Assembly: GCA_905182995.1 (NCBI GenBank)
Contig: CAJJDP010000152.1
Location: 186,001-250,000, forward strand
From: Paramecium octaurelia
Taxonomy: Eukaryota; Ciliophora; Oligohymenophorea; Peniculida; Parameciidae
Length of the DNA: 64,000 nt
Reading direction: 5' to 3'
Position 1 is the first letter of the stretch; each line of letters opens with the position of its first letter. The position numbers and the translations under genes were made by a program. The notes under the pieces were generated by a model. The model was given only the letters and a program-made list of their open reading frames with translations, was not told where the DNA came from and did not search any database. Below are positions 1 through 12,114 of the stretch, piece by piece.

Positions 1-1007
1 CGTTCGAATCCTTGACTTTATACGCAAAATGAGTCAACCAACCAAATTCAACTGGCTAAGCATGTCCTGGCACTTTCAACTTAGTTGGCTCCTTTATGTC
101 CTCATAAGTCACTTCGATGTCTGAAATAGCTGTCTTCAATTAACAGGACCAATTCACCAATCTTGTTGCCCTATATATCAGCCCCTTCTCGTACAACAAC
201 ACAAAGGCTTCTGTGACTGCTCTACATTAATATATTTCTATGCTTCTTACTTCTTCAATTACTCGTCCATTGTAAAGTGATACCTGTCCCAATCCAATGA
301 ACTACCCACTCTCCTCAATTACTCCAAGATCTAAGCTCCATGTCTATGTTAATTATCATCACCATATCTTACTTCTCCTTCCAATCCCAAACCTTCTCCA
401 AGAACTTCTCTCTTCCCATCTCCCACTTATTCAATTGTTGCTTCGCCAGAGCCTTCTCCACAACCGTCTATGTTGCTATTCCTGCGTGGTCTGTTCCTGG
501 TAAGTAGCATGTCGCGTATCCCCTCTGTCTGTGAATTCGTGTCAATGAGTCTTCTATTGCTGATGTCAATCCGTGACCCAAATGCAAATACCCAGTCACA
601 CTAACAACTTCATTCAAATCACTTACTTAGGAGGTGGCAACACCATCACATATCTCTTGTCGTTCTTCAATGCCTCCTCTGCAGTCACATGGAAATACTT
701 CTTGTCCTCCCAATATTTATACCAGAAGCTCTCCACAAAACTAGGCTAATACGATTCAGGCATTTTAGATGCATCTCTTTTTAAGGCCAATATCTCCGCA
801 GGACCTAAAACCCCTTCAATTCAATATTTTACTTAATTTGCTCAAATCTGGCACATCCTTCCCCTTTTGAGGCTCTGCTATTTTTACAGGCTTCTACTCA
901 GCCTTGGCGGCTATGTGTTTCATAAAATCCTTCTCCTTCTTCTTCTCAAATGCTTTTACTCCAAATCTTGTAATCAATCTTGTGAACATCTCGTCAGATT
1001 CGTGCAT
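1..1007 (-). CDS. VARS: Valyl-tRNA synthetase, N-terminal part (runs off left edge)
   Basis: Class I aminoacyl-tRNA synthetase that charges tRNA-Val. About 298 residues lie in the window. Start is the ATG at 1007 ([10 protein letters not shown]...). The HIGH-type signature reads [16 protein letters not shown], followed by [29 protein letters not shown] and RLVNWSCQLKTAISD, which is the ordered hallmark of ValRS. The Gln of AGIATQ is TAG, and GAQ and EQL use TAG/TAA. Four introns of 26-29 nt lie at 805-832, 601-626, 344-372 and 222-250; each begins GTAA and ends TAG. No targeting peptide is obvious, so cytosolic or dual use cannot be decided. The anticodon-binding C-terminal half is outside the window. 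Confidence 0.95.
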
Positions 1008-2604
1008 TAAATTTAATTTAAAAAAAATTAATATGCATTTTATAAATTCTTTCATTTGTTTTCAATTGTTATTTATTCCAAATACCGAAAAATTCTATTA
1101 TCCCTCAAATAACACTCAAAAAATGAACCATAGCAAGAATAATTCCTGAAAAATCAACTATATCCACTCCAGATTTACCTTAAATTAACTTTATTATAAG
1201 GAGTTTATTATAATTAATTTAATTTCACTCATTTTCACTCCCTATTTATAGAATTAATATACATGAACCACATCACTTATTATTACTCTTCTTTTATAGA
1301 TGATTTTGATATTTTATACATCGATCTAGATAATGATAGGAAATAAAATAAGTGATAGAAATATTAGTAGGATACCATTTTGTGGATATTATACTATGAA
1401 ATATCTATTCGATTATTGAGTATTTAATAAATATAGAGGCAAAATTTTAAACTATAATATACTGTAGTAGATTCAATTTAAAGTAGTCATAATTCTTTTT
1501 TGATAATTAATAACGCATTTGAATTGATAGATTAAGGATGTTTAAAGTATAAATGGTAGAGGAATTAAGTAATTTTAAAATCTATAACAATTGATGAAAA
1601 ATGTGGAAAACCTTTGAATAGGCCTGTTGATCTTAGCGTTATAACCTATGATTATTGGAAAATCTAAAGAATAAAACTATATCAATCATGATTTATGAGA
1701 AGGGAAGAGGAAAAGATATATTAAATTAATAGAGTGTAATAAGGTATTAAGCATATCTTGATATTACACAACTAGGATGAAGAATAATATCAATTGGATT
1801 TAAAGATTCTTTAAAAATCAAAATTATAATGAAGTTTTATCAATATGGCGATATTTTTTGAATCAGCATATCTCATTAGTAAATTTAGGAGAAAATATTA
1901 TTACTGTTCTTGGCTAATTAATAAAGCTTTATATCTTTAAAATAATATAAATTTTAATGAATAGTTTACAGTTATTTTAATAATATTGGATGCATTGACA
2001 ATTGCCATTTTTTTATAATGGTTAATAATAAAAACTAGGATAAAATATTAAGACAAAACAGCGGTAAGTTTTTATTCAAGAATTCACATCATTTTTCTTA
2101 GTTTTATAAATGAAAATGCATTATCCTAGAGATTAAATTATATATTACTGCCACCTTAAGATATTGGTGTCATTAGAAATTCTCGAAATTAATTTTTACT
2201 AATTTTTGCAATAACATACAATTAAACTGAGGGTTGAAGATTATCAGAACTCCTCCTAGTATATTCTGTTTTTCAATTGAAGAGTAAATTAATCAGCTAT
2301 ATTAATGATATCCAAAAATTTGAATTTTTTATTTGGTCTTACGTTATTAGAAAATAAGAAATTAAGTTTAATAAAATTGTTTTTACATTTTACAAGTGTT
2401 TAAAATAATAGAAATGCAAGTCTTTATTGCAATTAATTGTGGTTTGGTCAGTTGTGGAATATTCTAATTCAAAGTAAATCACAGGATATTTATATTATAA
2501 TTAAGATATATGTAATGATGTTGTAGGATGATGCACAATTTGAGTTAACTACTATTTCAAATTAGTAAATAGGTAATTTGAGAAAAAATACCTGATTATT
2601 AAAA
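1008..2604. other. Long AT-rich spacer with a possible gene remnant
   Basis: Nearly 1.6 kb between two divergently transcribed genes, unusually long for this genome. TGA is frequent in all frames over most of it. A short stretch at about 1574-1690 (+) reads like protein in one frame (ITIDEKCGKPLNRPVDLSV...) but has no convincing start or continuation. It may be a decayed gene or an unrecognised exon. No RNA gene or repeat is visible. Confidence 0.4.
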
Positions 2605-4285
2605 ATGATTAATCATTAATCAGAATCTGACCAAGTGAAGACGAAATCGATTTCAGATCATTCTTTAGTGAAATCTCATACCCAATCAATTAAAGATATA
2701 GATTTATCGGTTTATAGATGGGCAATTTTACTTTTGTACTACTTAGTTGTATTGGTAAACGGCGTACCCTATGAAATTTGTGTGCCCATAAGTTCATTTA
2801 CTGCCAATATATACAATGTAACATTGGCTTTAGTTGCAACTGCCTCAACTGTATTTATGGTTATGCATCCAATATTGTCATTTGTAGCTGCATAAAGTAT
2901 ACAAGAGTAATCTAGTTAGCAATATCAAATTATGGATGGGCGTCAGCAACTAATTTAGGGGTTATTCTGACGATTGCAGGGTGTGCTATTAAACTATTGA
3001 TAAACCAAGCAGGGTACATAATATAGATGCTATATCTAGATTTATAGTTTTAATAATTGGTTAAGTACTGTGTGGAATAGGAAGACCTTTTATTTTAAAT
3101 TCCCAGGCATCAATGGCCATGAGTTGGTTTCATCCTAAGACTAGAATCATGATCATAACACTACTTAATGTGGTTAATACTTTGTCATTGGTGGTTTCTG
3201 CTCAATTGCCAGGAATCATCTTCAAGGGATATAATTTATAAGATGATACAGACTATGAGAATGGGAGAAGCAGAATGCAAAGTTTATGTTTACTTGAATT
3301 TTACATCAGTTTGGCCATCCTCCCAAGTCTATTGATGTTGAGGAGCCGACCAAAGGAAGTTCCAGTGAAAATAAACAAAATCGAAAGAAAAAGAGGGATG
3401 TTAAAAATAATGCTGAGACTGTTTAAGAATAGGAACTTTGTTTTACTGTTCATACCATTTAGTCTATACTTTGGGATATTAAAGGCTTATTTGGTGATTA
3501 TGGAACTCTTGATGGCTCCCTACAAATACAAGACCGATTAAGTTGCTGGTGTTGGTATAAGAGTAATTAATATAACAAGTTTCATTTCCATTAATTGGTG
3601 GGTTGATAGCTTAAGGAGCATTTCCGTATTTTGTAAACAAGTATCAAATATAGAAACCATTTGTTCGTTTGTTCTTATTGTCCTCAACTTTAGCAATGGG
3701 ATCTTTGTATTTTGCATTACAATCGAACAATGCGATCTACATTTATATAGTGATAACCATATTGGCAATGTGTGTGATGCCCATATTGCCTGTGATTATA
3801 TATATGGGATGTGATTTGATCTCTCCAATCGAACCATCGTTTGCAGTCGGTGCCTTTTATATGGGGAGTATGTTGTTTTTCGTGGCCTTCACTTACATCT
3901 TGACATTCATAACTGGGAAGAACAAGGAGGATACGAGAGTGTTGTATACTAACATTTTCTCAACCGTAGTATTGGTGATTGGATTGTTGTGCAGTCTATT
4001 TCTAAGGATTGATAACTAATACTATGCCCTGGATGTAGAATAGGACAAAAGCTCGTTGGTGCATCCTCTGGAAAAGAATGAATCCATTCTTAAAGATGAT
4101 TGTCCTTCAGTTTATAGAGGGACTCAGTCGAAGATGAGTATCCAACATCAAAAGGGATCTATGTTCAGTGTACATTATGAATATATCTTTAGTGTTCACA
4201 TAACAACATCAGCATAGTGGGTGATGTGCCATTGATCCCAGGAGAAGAGGCAGAGGAACTTTTGGTATCAGAGTAGCAACAATGA
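2605..4285 (+). CDS. MFS membrane transporter, SLC49/FLVCR-like
   Basis: Predicted 527-aa polytopic carrier. Start ATG 2605 opens a hydrophilic N-tail followed by the first membrane segment at about residue 35 (YRWAILLLYYLVVLVNGVPY). Membrane segments then alternate in the usual 6 + 6 pattern with a central hydrophilic loop (LRSRPKEVPVKINKIERKRG). The late motif ISPIEPSFAVGAFYMGS resembles the conserved proline/glutamate segment of FLVCR-type carriers. Four introns, 23-26 nt, at 2897-2919, 3014-3039, 3555-3579 and 4170-4192. The acidic C-tail ends EEAEELLVSEQQQ at TGA 4283. Substrate is not predictable from sequence: SLC49 members move heme, choline or other small solutes. Family assignment by motif and topology only. 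Confidence 0.8.
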
Positions 4286-4365
4286 GTTAGATAGTTCTAT
4301 ATTATTGAATTGGATAATCATTTAATTCAATAATGAGAAATTGAAGTATTCATAAACACTTATAT

Positions 4366-5031
4366 TCATTTATTCAATTGCTTCTTCTTTAACTACTTTA
4401 AAAAGTTGAGTGCTTGAGTGCTTAATTACTCATTTAACTCAGTCTTTTGTATCTATTTGCCAATTGATGAAGTTTGCATTCTCTACGTAGATCGAAACAA
4501 AGATCTGGTTTGTGATTGCACTCTGCCTGACCTAAGTCGTTTTATCAGGTTGTTGAGTGCCTCTGGATTGTATACTAATTTCTTTTGCTTGATCTCTGTA
4601 TCAGAGTTGTGAGGTGAGATGAAATACACATTTCTTGGTTTTGGGGGTTGTAATATATCTAAAATTTAATCATATAGGTGAGACACTCGAATTAAATCCT
4701 AAGCATCTACTTTCGAGTTCTCCAAGAGATTACAACATTGCTTAGCTTTCTCCCACAATTCATTTGGAGGAACTTAAGTCTTTTCTTAATCATCTATAGT
4801 CTTCGCATTTTCGTAGATTATCTCACTCTCAGCTATGTGTTTGCTGACGTTTGTCATATTTGTCATAGAGACTATTTCAAAAGGCATAGGTTTTATCTGA
4901 ATCTTCCCCAAAAATGAATTTATTAATCTATTTTTCACTTTGTAATGTGCAGGATATATTCTCTTCTCTATCCTATGACATAAGAATTGATATGAGTAAT
5001 CAGATGTAAAATACTAACATTAATCTAGCAT
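4366..5031 (-). CDS. Uncharacterised intronless protein, 221 aa
   Basis: Open from ATG 5031 (MLDQCQYFTSDYSYQF) to TGA 4366 with no intron needed. Hydrophilic and basic towards the C-terminus (LIKRLRSGRVQSQTRSLFRS) and rich in Gln, ending in a Lys-rich tail (NFLKQLKKKQLNK). No membrane segment, signal peptide or family motif was recognised. It faces the MFS gene tail to tail with an 80-bp gap. Codon use and amino-acid balance look like real coding sequence. Function unknown. Confidence 0.65.
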
Positions 5032-6038
5032 TAATTTATATAATTTGATATTATTTATTAGACATTACAATAATTTATCACCATAATATATTAACCCTAT
5101 GATTCGTAATGATCTACAATTTTTACTCCCTCTCCTATTTTATTCAAGATTATAAGAATTAATGACATCAGAATTAAATGATTAAATATATTAAGCCTAA
5201 CATAGGTAGTTTTTCTTGATTAAAGCTTTTTAAAATACAAATGTTTATATCACTTGGTCTAGATATACTGAATGTCATTTTCAATATATAAGTATAAGTT
5301 ATTCTAATTAATCAGAAGAATCATTGATATATTTATGTATATTCAATGTTACCTGCAATAGAAAGTATATTGATGTACTTTAATAAAGACAATCTCTGAA
5401 GTCTCAATTACAATTACAATTACCATAATTAATGAAGAGATTTGTAACTTTCAACTTTATGCTACTTATTAGTTTAATAAGAAATATCTTACATTTGTTT
5501 TTTTCATGTAATTGATAATTTAATAATATTAATTTTAATTTATATTAAGGTAGTCCATCCTTTTAACTGATATTAAAATTTAAGTGTTTCAATTAAATTC
5601 AGGACTTTTAACAAAATTTGTATTTTCCTTAACTTTCTTATTATTTGCTAAGAATATCATAAAGAAATATTGCATTTATTAACATTCACTCACAGGATTA
5701 TAAAAAATGTATTCCATCTTATAGTATATCCCATCTTGGATTAAATTTATTTTTAGCTAATCAACATTTTCTTAAGTCCCTCTGATATTAATCTTCTAAT
5801 ATAAATAATCTGATTCAACCTAATTGATATCATAAGATCTAATTAAATGGCAATTCTGCTATACAATATTATACATCGGATTTAAAGATCATGAATATCT
5901 CCATTCAAAGAGCAGTATTAGTTGTTTAAAAGATATTAGTTAAAGCCTCAATCATATATAATTAATCTCTATTTGTCATGATATATATATGAAGATATAA
6001 ATGCATATGTATAATAGTTACAATATATTAATTATAAT
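5032..6038. other. AT-rich intergenic region
   Basis: About 1 kb between two minus-strand genes. It is AT-rich with frequent TGA in every frame on both strands. I see no coding signature, RNA gene or repeat. It should include the promoter of the 221-aa gene and the 3' end of the kinesin gene. Confidence 0.5.
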
Positions 6039-7529
6039 TCACTTCTTAATTTAACAAGACTTTACTTTTTCTGCAAATCTAAGACTAGCAAGAGTCTATT
6101 AAAAGTCTTCTGATCTTGATGAAATGTTAACCATCATTAATGTCTTAGAACTTCCTTCCATATACTTGTACAATGAAAAAGTCAACTTGCTATTCCTAAA
6201 TGGAACATGTTGCTATTTGGTATAAAGAGCATTAAAGACATCACCCAAGGCACTTAGTGATTTGTTAATTGCTTTGGTTTCAGTGAATCTGTCTCCTTCA
6301 GTTTTTGCTACATTTGCCCTTTCAGAACCAGCCAAATCTATCAAATTTAAAGTTGAATTGATTTGCTTATCTCCCAAGTGTCCTTACAAATTTAACTAAA
6401 ATATAAAATGACTCCTAGAGGACACTTCGTTACTGAGAGTCTCCGCAACTTGTCTATTCTTTTTAGCAGTATTAAAATGTTCTGCAACTTCAAAAATGTC
6501 CTTAACATCTAATAATTTGACTTCATCACACTTTTAATTGGTAATTAGATCTCTACTCTACTCATTATAAATTTCTTGGAATCCAACTCTAATGGAAGTT
6601 TACCAACCCAATTCTAGCATTCCCTATCTCTCCTGAAAGATTTGCTCTACTGCCCTTGGTATCACACCCTTATTATAATCATCGCCCTGCATAGTATAGG
6701 TTTTGCCTGAGCCAGTTTATCCGTAAGCGAAAATGCACACATTATGTCCATCAACCACATTTTGAACTAAATCTGAGAGTTCATTATAAATTTCTTATTG
6801 GTCTGCTTCTTGGTTGAAGATGTGTTCGAAATTAAAACTGCTCTCCTTTTAACAATTAGTTGACTTCAAGAACCTTTCTGGGACTCGAAGTACCAACGTA
6901 CACTCTCCATTTAATAGTAACATGTCCTCTTGTGAATTAGGTCGAATACGACAGTAGACACGTATGTTGCCTTTGGCTTCTTGGAGGAGATTGTTCCAAT
7001 ATCTCTTTTGATGCTCTGTGTCTTTGAGTTCTTATTGTAGTTAAATTTATTGTTGCTAACTCAATTTAAAATTGTTCATAAGTTGTTGCTTCAAGAATTT
7101 CTTCTGTTCAAGTTCTTCTTTGGTTTGTTGCAATTCATTAAGCATTCTCTCCTTGGCCTTTTGCATTTCCGCTATTTGGAATCTCTACTTGGTTTGTTAT
7201 TCAAACAATTCTTGGATCATTTGCATTTGGCTCTATTGTTGGTTGAGTCGATTGGCATGGTATTCCAATTGATCCTATTGCTGATGGAACTGCTAAATTG
7301 CCTGTCTATCAGCCTCATCTAATTTGGACTAAAATTCTTATAGGCATTCGCGGGTAGTTTTTTGAATTACTTGAGTGAGTGGTTTGAATTCATCAAAGCT
7401 CTTTTTGAACTCTCCGATCTCCTCACTTTGAGCTGCAAGAATTCTATTTTTATGAGTGATGAGTTCAATCAACTTGTCCTCAATAACCTTGAGATGGTAA
7501 GCCCTGATATCCTTGAGTTCTTTTTCCAT
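6039..7529 (-). CDS. Kinesin-14-type motor (C-terminal motor domain)
   Basis: Intronless 496-aa protein from ATG 7529 to TGA 6039. Residues 1-160 are a coiled coil rich in Gln, Glu and Lys ([20 protein letters not shown]). The motor follows: neck and first strand [11 protein letters not shown]-loop [16 protein letters not shown], switch [11 protein letters not shown], switch [12 protein letters not shown], then the L12 stretch [14 protein letters not shown] and the closing helix [11 protein letters not shown]. Coiled coil before motor, with a neck leading straight into the first strand, is the layout of minus-end-directed kinesin-14 (Ncd/KIFC). All nucleotide-binding motifs are intact, so the motor should be active. 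Likely roles are in the spindle or in cortical/axonemal microtubules. The C-terminus stops soon after the motor (VKSCQIKK). Confidence 0.93.
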
Positions 7530-7687
7530 TTATAAAAATATTAAAACACTTAAACACAAAAGTATTTATCAATAAGGGGAGGTTCGAAGGAAAATTGTTT
7601 AAGCTAGAGTGTCACTATGCAATCATTCAATACACTCGTGAGGGGGGAGCAAATAATGGTACAGTTCGAAATTTACAAGTATTAAGA

Positions 7688-7840
7688 ATGATAAAGACAA
7701 TCAAACTATTGTCATCTGCAGTCGTTCTCATCACATAGGCATCCCCAATTGATGAGAAATTGGAGTATTTGAATAAGCTGTAGATGATGGTGAGTTATTT
7801 ATGCAATAATTATTTATAAATATTAATTATAAGAATTTGA
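7688..7840 (+). CDS. Possible 50-aa secreted peptide
   Basis: Short ORF from ATG 7688 to TGA 7838. The first 18 residues look like a cleavable signal peptide (MIKTIKLLSSAVVLITQASP), followed by DEKLEYLNKLQMM. It ends 7 bp before the CDK start codon, so it could be a small secreted protein, the first exon of a decayed gene, or chance. No similar neighbour. Low confidence. Confidence 0.25.
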
Positions 7841-7847
7841 AAAGACA

Positions 7848-9097
7848 ATGAACAACAATGGTAACAATAATAACAACACCAATACTAATGATGTTGATGA
7901 GATTGAAAAGATCTTACAAATGGAAATCAACAGCAGTGATAATGAATAATAAAATAACTAATAAAATGATTAAAGCAAAAGAGAACAAGTCGAAAAGTAT
8001 TTTGATAGTATGACTGCATAAGACAAAATGCGTTTGTTGAAGAAGAGAAAGATCTGTGGCTTGGTGGAAGGCTGTGATACAATTGAGGGATATCAAAAAC
8101 TCAATCGTATTCACGAGGGCGTGTAATGAAGTTATTATATTTAGTTATGGTGAAGTATTTAGAGCCAGAGATATGCTCACAGGAGAAATCGTAGCCATCA
8201 AAAAGATCAAATTTAGTCAACACATCGATAAGGAAGGATTCCCAATCACATCCATTCGAGAATTCAATTTGTTGCTCTCACTCAATCATCAAAATATTGT
8301 TAAGGTCAAGCGAATTGTTATGGGTTCCGATAAAGTATTCATGGTTATGGAATACATGGAACACGAATTAAAGGATCTAATTGAAAGATCTAAGTATCAA
8401 TTCTCTACTGCCGAAATCAAATGTCTTCTTAGATAGTTGCTCCTTGGAATATAACACTTCCACTAAAAATCAGTTATGCACAGAGATTTAAAAACCTCCA
8501 ATTTGCTGTATAACAATAAAGGATAACTAAAAGTATGTGATTTCGGATTAGGTAGACGCTGTCAAAGAAACAAACAATACACTCTCAAAGTGGTGACATT
8601 ATGGTATAGAGCACCAGAGTTACTACTCAGCATCCCAAAATACAATCACAAAATTGACATTTGGTCTGCTGGTTGTATCTTTGGAGAACTACTACTCAAA
8701 GACTAATTATTCAAAGGTCAGAAGGAAATGGAGCAATTAGAACACATATTCCGAATCTTAGGTACCCCAACAGAAGAAACCTGGCCTGGATTAAAAGTAC
8801 AACTCACATTTATATCAGAATATTACATTAGCCGGTCCTTTGAGAACCATCCCTAAATACCCAGGAGTCAAATTACAAGACATCATTTCAAAGGAATTTT
8901 AACTCTCCGAATGGGGTTACGACTTACTCAAGAAAATGCTGACATTAGATCCTGAAAAAAGAATTGAAGCCTCAGATGCCTTAAAACACCCTTGGTTTTC
9001 AGAATAACCATTGCCCTTGAGTGAAGATCTTATGCCAACCTTCCCTCCCTTGAATGAAGTCAACAGAGACGACGTTAGAAAGAAGGTCAAAAAGTGA
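7848..9097 (+). CDS. Cyclin-dependent kinase, CDK10/CDK11 (PITSLRE) group
   Basis: 401-aa Ser/Thr kinase. An N-terminal Asn/Gln/Lys-rich tail of about 85 residues precedes the kinase domain: Gly loop [17 protein letters not shown] with the catalytic Lys, [10 protein letters not shown] (the PSTAIRE-equivalent helix, here matching the PITSLRE type), [15 protein letters not shown] at the metal-binding site, and [13 protein letters not shown]. The C-lobe ends [16 protein letters not shown]. Two 22-nt introns at 8123-8144 and 8797-8818; the first splits the Gly loop codon for Val. All catalytic residues are present; the activation-loop DFGLG replaces the common DFGLA. CDK10/11 relatives act in transcription, splicing and cell-cycle control. 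The partner cyclin cannot be inferred. Confidence 0.93.
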
Positions 9098-10084
9098 TAA
9101 TTAAACACAAAAAATATTATGAAAAATTACAGAACCTGCACTTTTAATTTAATCTCTTTCATTTCTCTATAGAACGATCTTACTAAGTGTCAATTCTTGC
9201 ATTGCAACTATAAGGATTGATATGATAGGAATAACCCAATCAATCAATATTTAGTTAGAAATCATAACATTATAAATTATTTTGAATAAATTAATCGATG
9301 AGAGAACAAAAGGAAGGATGTCTTTAATTTAATGAAAATATATTAAATTCCAATATGATGGTTGTACACATTAAATAATCTACATCTTCGGATTATATGG
9401 GAATAACAATAAACTCATAGTAAAGACAATAGAACTATGAGAATGTGTTATTATACATTATATACATTTTAAAGTTTTGTTATTGAGTACATTAGGACAA
9501 GGAATCAATTTGTTTTTAATCTCTACCATCTAAACTTTCTGATAGTTAGAGAGGTTAATGAAAAGAAGACGTATTGAGAGTCCAATAGAATATGATTTCA
9601 TTTATCAAATTAATGTGATTTCTTATAATAATTAAATTCCTTTAAAATGAGGATGTGTATTTTGATGGAATGAAGTGGAATGCAGTCTAATTCAAAAGTA
9701 TTTGATGGAATGCAGAATAGCAATTGTTTATGATAACATACGAAGAATTAAATAAGCATAAAAGAGAGATATCATTATAAGGAAATAATATAGAAAATGT
9801 AATTCTACTTAAGATTAATTGCATTGACCAGAAGGAGACTAAAAATATTGGTAGCTATCTGAAGAAATAATTGTACATTGTAGATATTTGAGAAATACTT
9901 AATAGGTATTCTACAATGATAATGATGGCACAAAAATGGGAAGGATGATGAATGGGATTAAATGAATGGTTCTATGAGGATGCATGCGATGGGAGTGGGA
10001 TCTTGTGATTGTGCACAGAAAGGGGAGAGTTGGTTTGATCAAAAGGTGTGAGTAACTATGATATATTCATATATTTTAATATTA
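9098..10084. other. Spacer with a possible degraded gene near its right end
   Basis: Nearly 1 kb between two plus-strand genes. From about 9640 to 10040 the base composition is less AT-rich than ordinary spacer. Short stretches resemble Paramecium Gly/Trp repeat proteins (for example DNDGTKMGR at about 9920), but every frame is broken by TGA. This may be a decayed repeat gene or 5' untranslated sequence of the receptor gene. Nothing else recognised. Confidence 0.35.
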
Positions 10085-12086
10085 ATGATTGAAGAAGAGG
10101 ATTCCACCTTCAGGGTAATAGTGATATTGCTCAACTCATTGTCTTTGACCTTTACTATTTTTATGTTGCTGTTTATCTGCACAATAAAACAGCTTCATGA
10201 GAGACAGGGTCACACGATTCAAATAGTACTCATTTTAGAATGCATGTACTCATTTTTCTTAATTCTTTCGCAATTTTATTTTGATGAAACGGACGTGTAT
10301 GAAACAACATTTTTAGTGAGCACTGATGGTGCAGGTTGCCTTACTATAGGGATACTGAATGTGTTCACATCGTTTGCTTATTTTACAAACATCAACCTCT
10401 ACTCTTTGGAATCGGTAGGGATTTTGAGCTCTAGCTTCACCAAAAATTACAAGATTAGACATTTGGCTGTTGTGTCAGGTTCCACATTTTTTGCACTTTT
10501 GGCTTTGTTGTCGAAAGCCATAGGATTCAACAAAATCGGTATGTGTTCCCTACTCCCTGGGAATTTATTTACAGTGTTCTTGTTAATACTTACATCTGTT
10601 ACCTTCATCATAATAGTTTGGACTTGTACATAAATTCATCGATTACGAAAAGTGTTGGGCAAAGACTTGACTTCGCACATCCAAGAAAAAAAGTATAAGG
10701 TGAATTTGGTCTACATCATAACATTCCTGATCATTAGAATACTACCGGTATCGTACTCCAGTCGATTATTATAGGCATTGGTCTTGACCATCATATCCTT
10801 GGCAGACAGCGACACGCAAACGTACACTGCGGCTTTCTATGTATTGGCAATCCCGATGTCATTAGGAGGAGTGTGTCTGAGTTTGATCAGATCTCAAGAA
10901 CCAACGATTCAAGATTATTTGAACAGGAGAATGCAAAGATAAAAATCCGGAATTGTGGAACTTTCGTTGCCCAAAGTGGAAGTCAGAGCCTTGAGTGATA
11001 CCATTTCGAATTTGAGCACGGAATCGCAAATAATCAAAACCCACTATTTCTCGTATCTTCAGGGAACGACCAGGGACAACAGTGTGGCCTATCGGAAGAC
11101 TTGTTTGGACAATGAAGAATTGTATAATTTAGAATTATAATTCAAGGGTTGCAAAGCTGACTTCGCAGATGGAAAATAATCAGACAAAGTTGAAATTGAG
11201 TGAATTCCTGCTCGTATTCAAAATAATCCGAGAGATGAACATCGACGTGATCGTACCTTCAATCACCTCCACTCTCACTCATTATCACATGAAGCACATG
11301 AGACAGAGGATCTTGTACTTCGATAACGATGCTTCCCTCAATGCATCCGAGATCGTGTGCACCAGCTATTCGGAATCTGTTTTCTTATAAATATAATCAA
11401 TCGATTCATTTATGACATCATTTGATGAACAATCAAATAAAGTTTTTGTAGAGTCATTACACAACTCAAGATTGAAATTATAAACAAACATCCTAACCAC
11501 ATACGATGGAGAAGTACTTATCTCCATTATTAATAATTAAGCCAAGAGATATTTAACAAGGCATCTACTCTCAGCTATTTACAATTTAAGTACCTAAGCC
11601 TAAAAGTCCTTCATCCCTCCCATGATAGGACTCTACTCTATTGTAAACGAGAGCAATCAATACACAATCCTCATCCAGAGAAATCTGCTCAACGCCATCA
11701 TGCTGGAACAGCAGGGCTTCAAAATCTAAGGCTTCTTCACCTATCAACTCGGCCAAGTCGATGAGGAAATCAAAGGAGGAGGCAACGACATCTACGCCAA
11801 GATCAAGATGACTCCCAAAGTCAAACAGGAATTCCTCAACACTCTCAACCAAGACCTCGCAATCCTCAGAGATCAGTTCCTCTGGGGCTACTCCTTCAAC
11901 GTCATCTACTTGGAAGGCGAAGAGAAAACCAACACGCTCCCAAGCATGTACAAGACTCGCAACGGGTATGCAGTCGCCAGCTTGGGAGGAGTCCTGGACT
12001 AGTTCTGGATCTCCCACAATGAATCCTCTGCCCATCCAGAACTGTACGCATCTTAATTAGCTTAACAAATTGATTTATTATTATGA
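10085..12086 (+). CDS. Seven-TM receptor fused to a degenerate PIP-kinase domain
   Basis: Predicted 658 aa (667 if ATG 10058 is used). Residues 1-280 hold seven hydrophobic helices (TM1 VIVILLNSLSLTFTIF; TM7 ending MSLGGVCLSLIRSQEP). One 25-nt intron at 11122-11146 joins a linker to a C-terminal region that follows the order of a phosphatidylinositol-phosphate kinase: LTTYDGEVLISI, an alpha-helix then PPMIGLYSI, YTILIQRNLL, and LNQDLAILRD...GYSFNVIY. These correspond to the kinase segments ending FIIKT, GLY, VVMNN and FL...MDYSLL. The ATP-lysine, the DLKGS motif and the Asp of MDYSLL are not conserved, so I infer a non-catalytic domain. GPCR-PIPK fusions are known from Dictyostelium (RpkA) and oomycetes. 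The start codon choice is the main uncertainty. Confidence 0.8.
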
Positions 12087-12114
12087 TAGCCTCTTGCTTG
12101 TTAATTATTTATAA

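Noticed and set aside
7050-7322. Plus-strand Leu/Phe-rich ORF
   Set aside because: It is the complement of the kinesin coiled coil.
11586-12035. 149-codon minus-strand ORF
   Set aside because: It is antisense to the PIP-kinase-like domain, whose order of motifs and continuity with the 7TM part are far stronger evidence.
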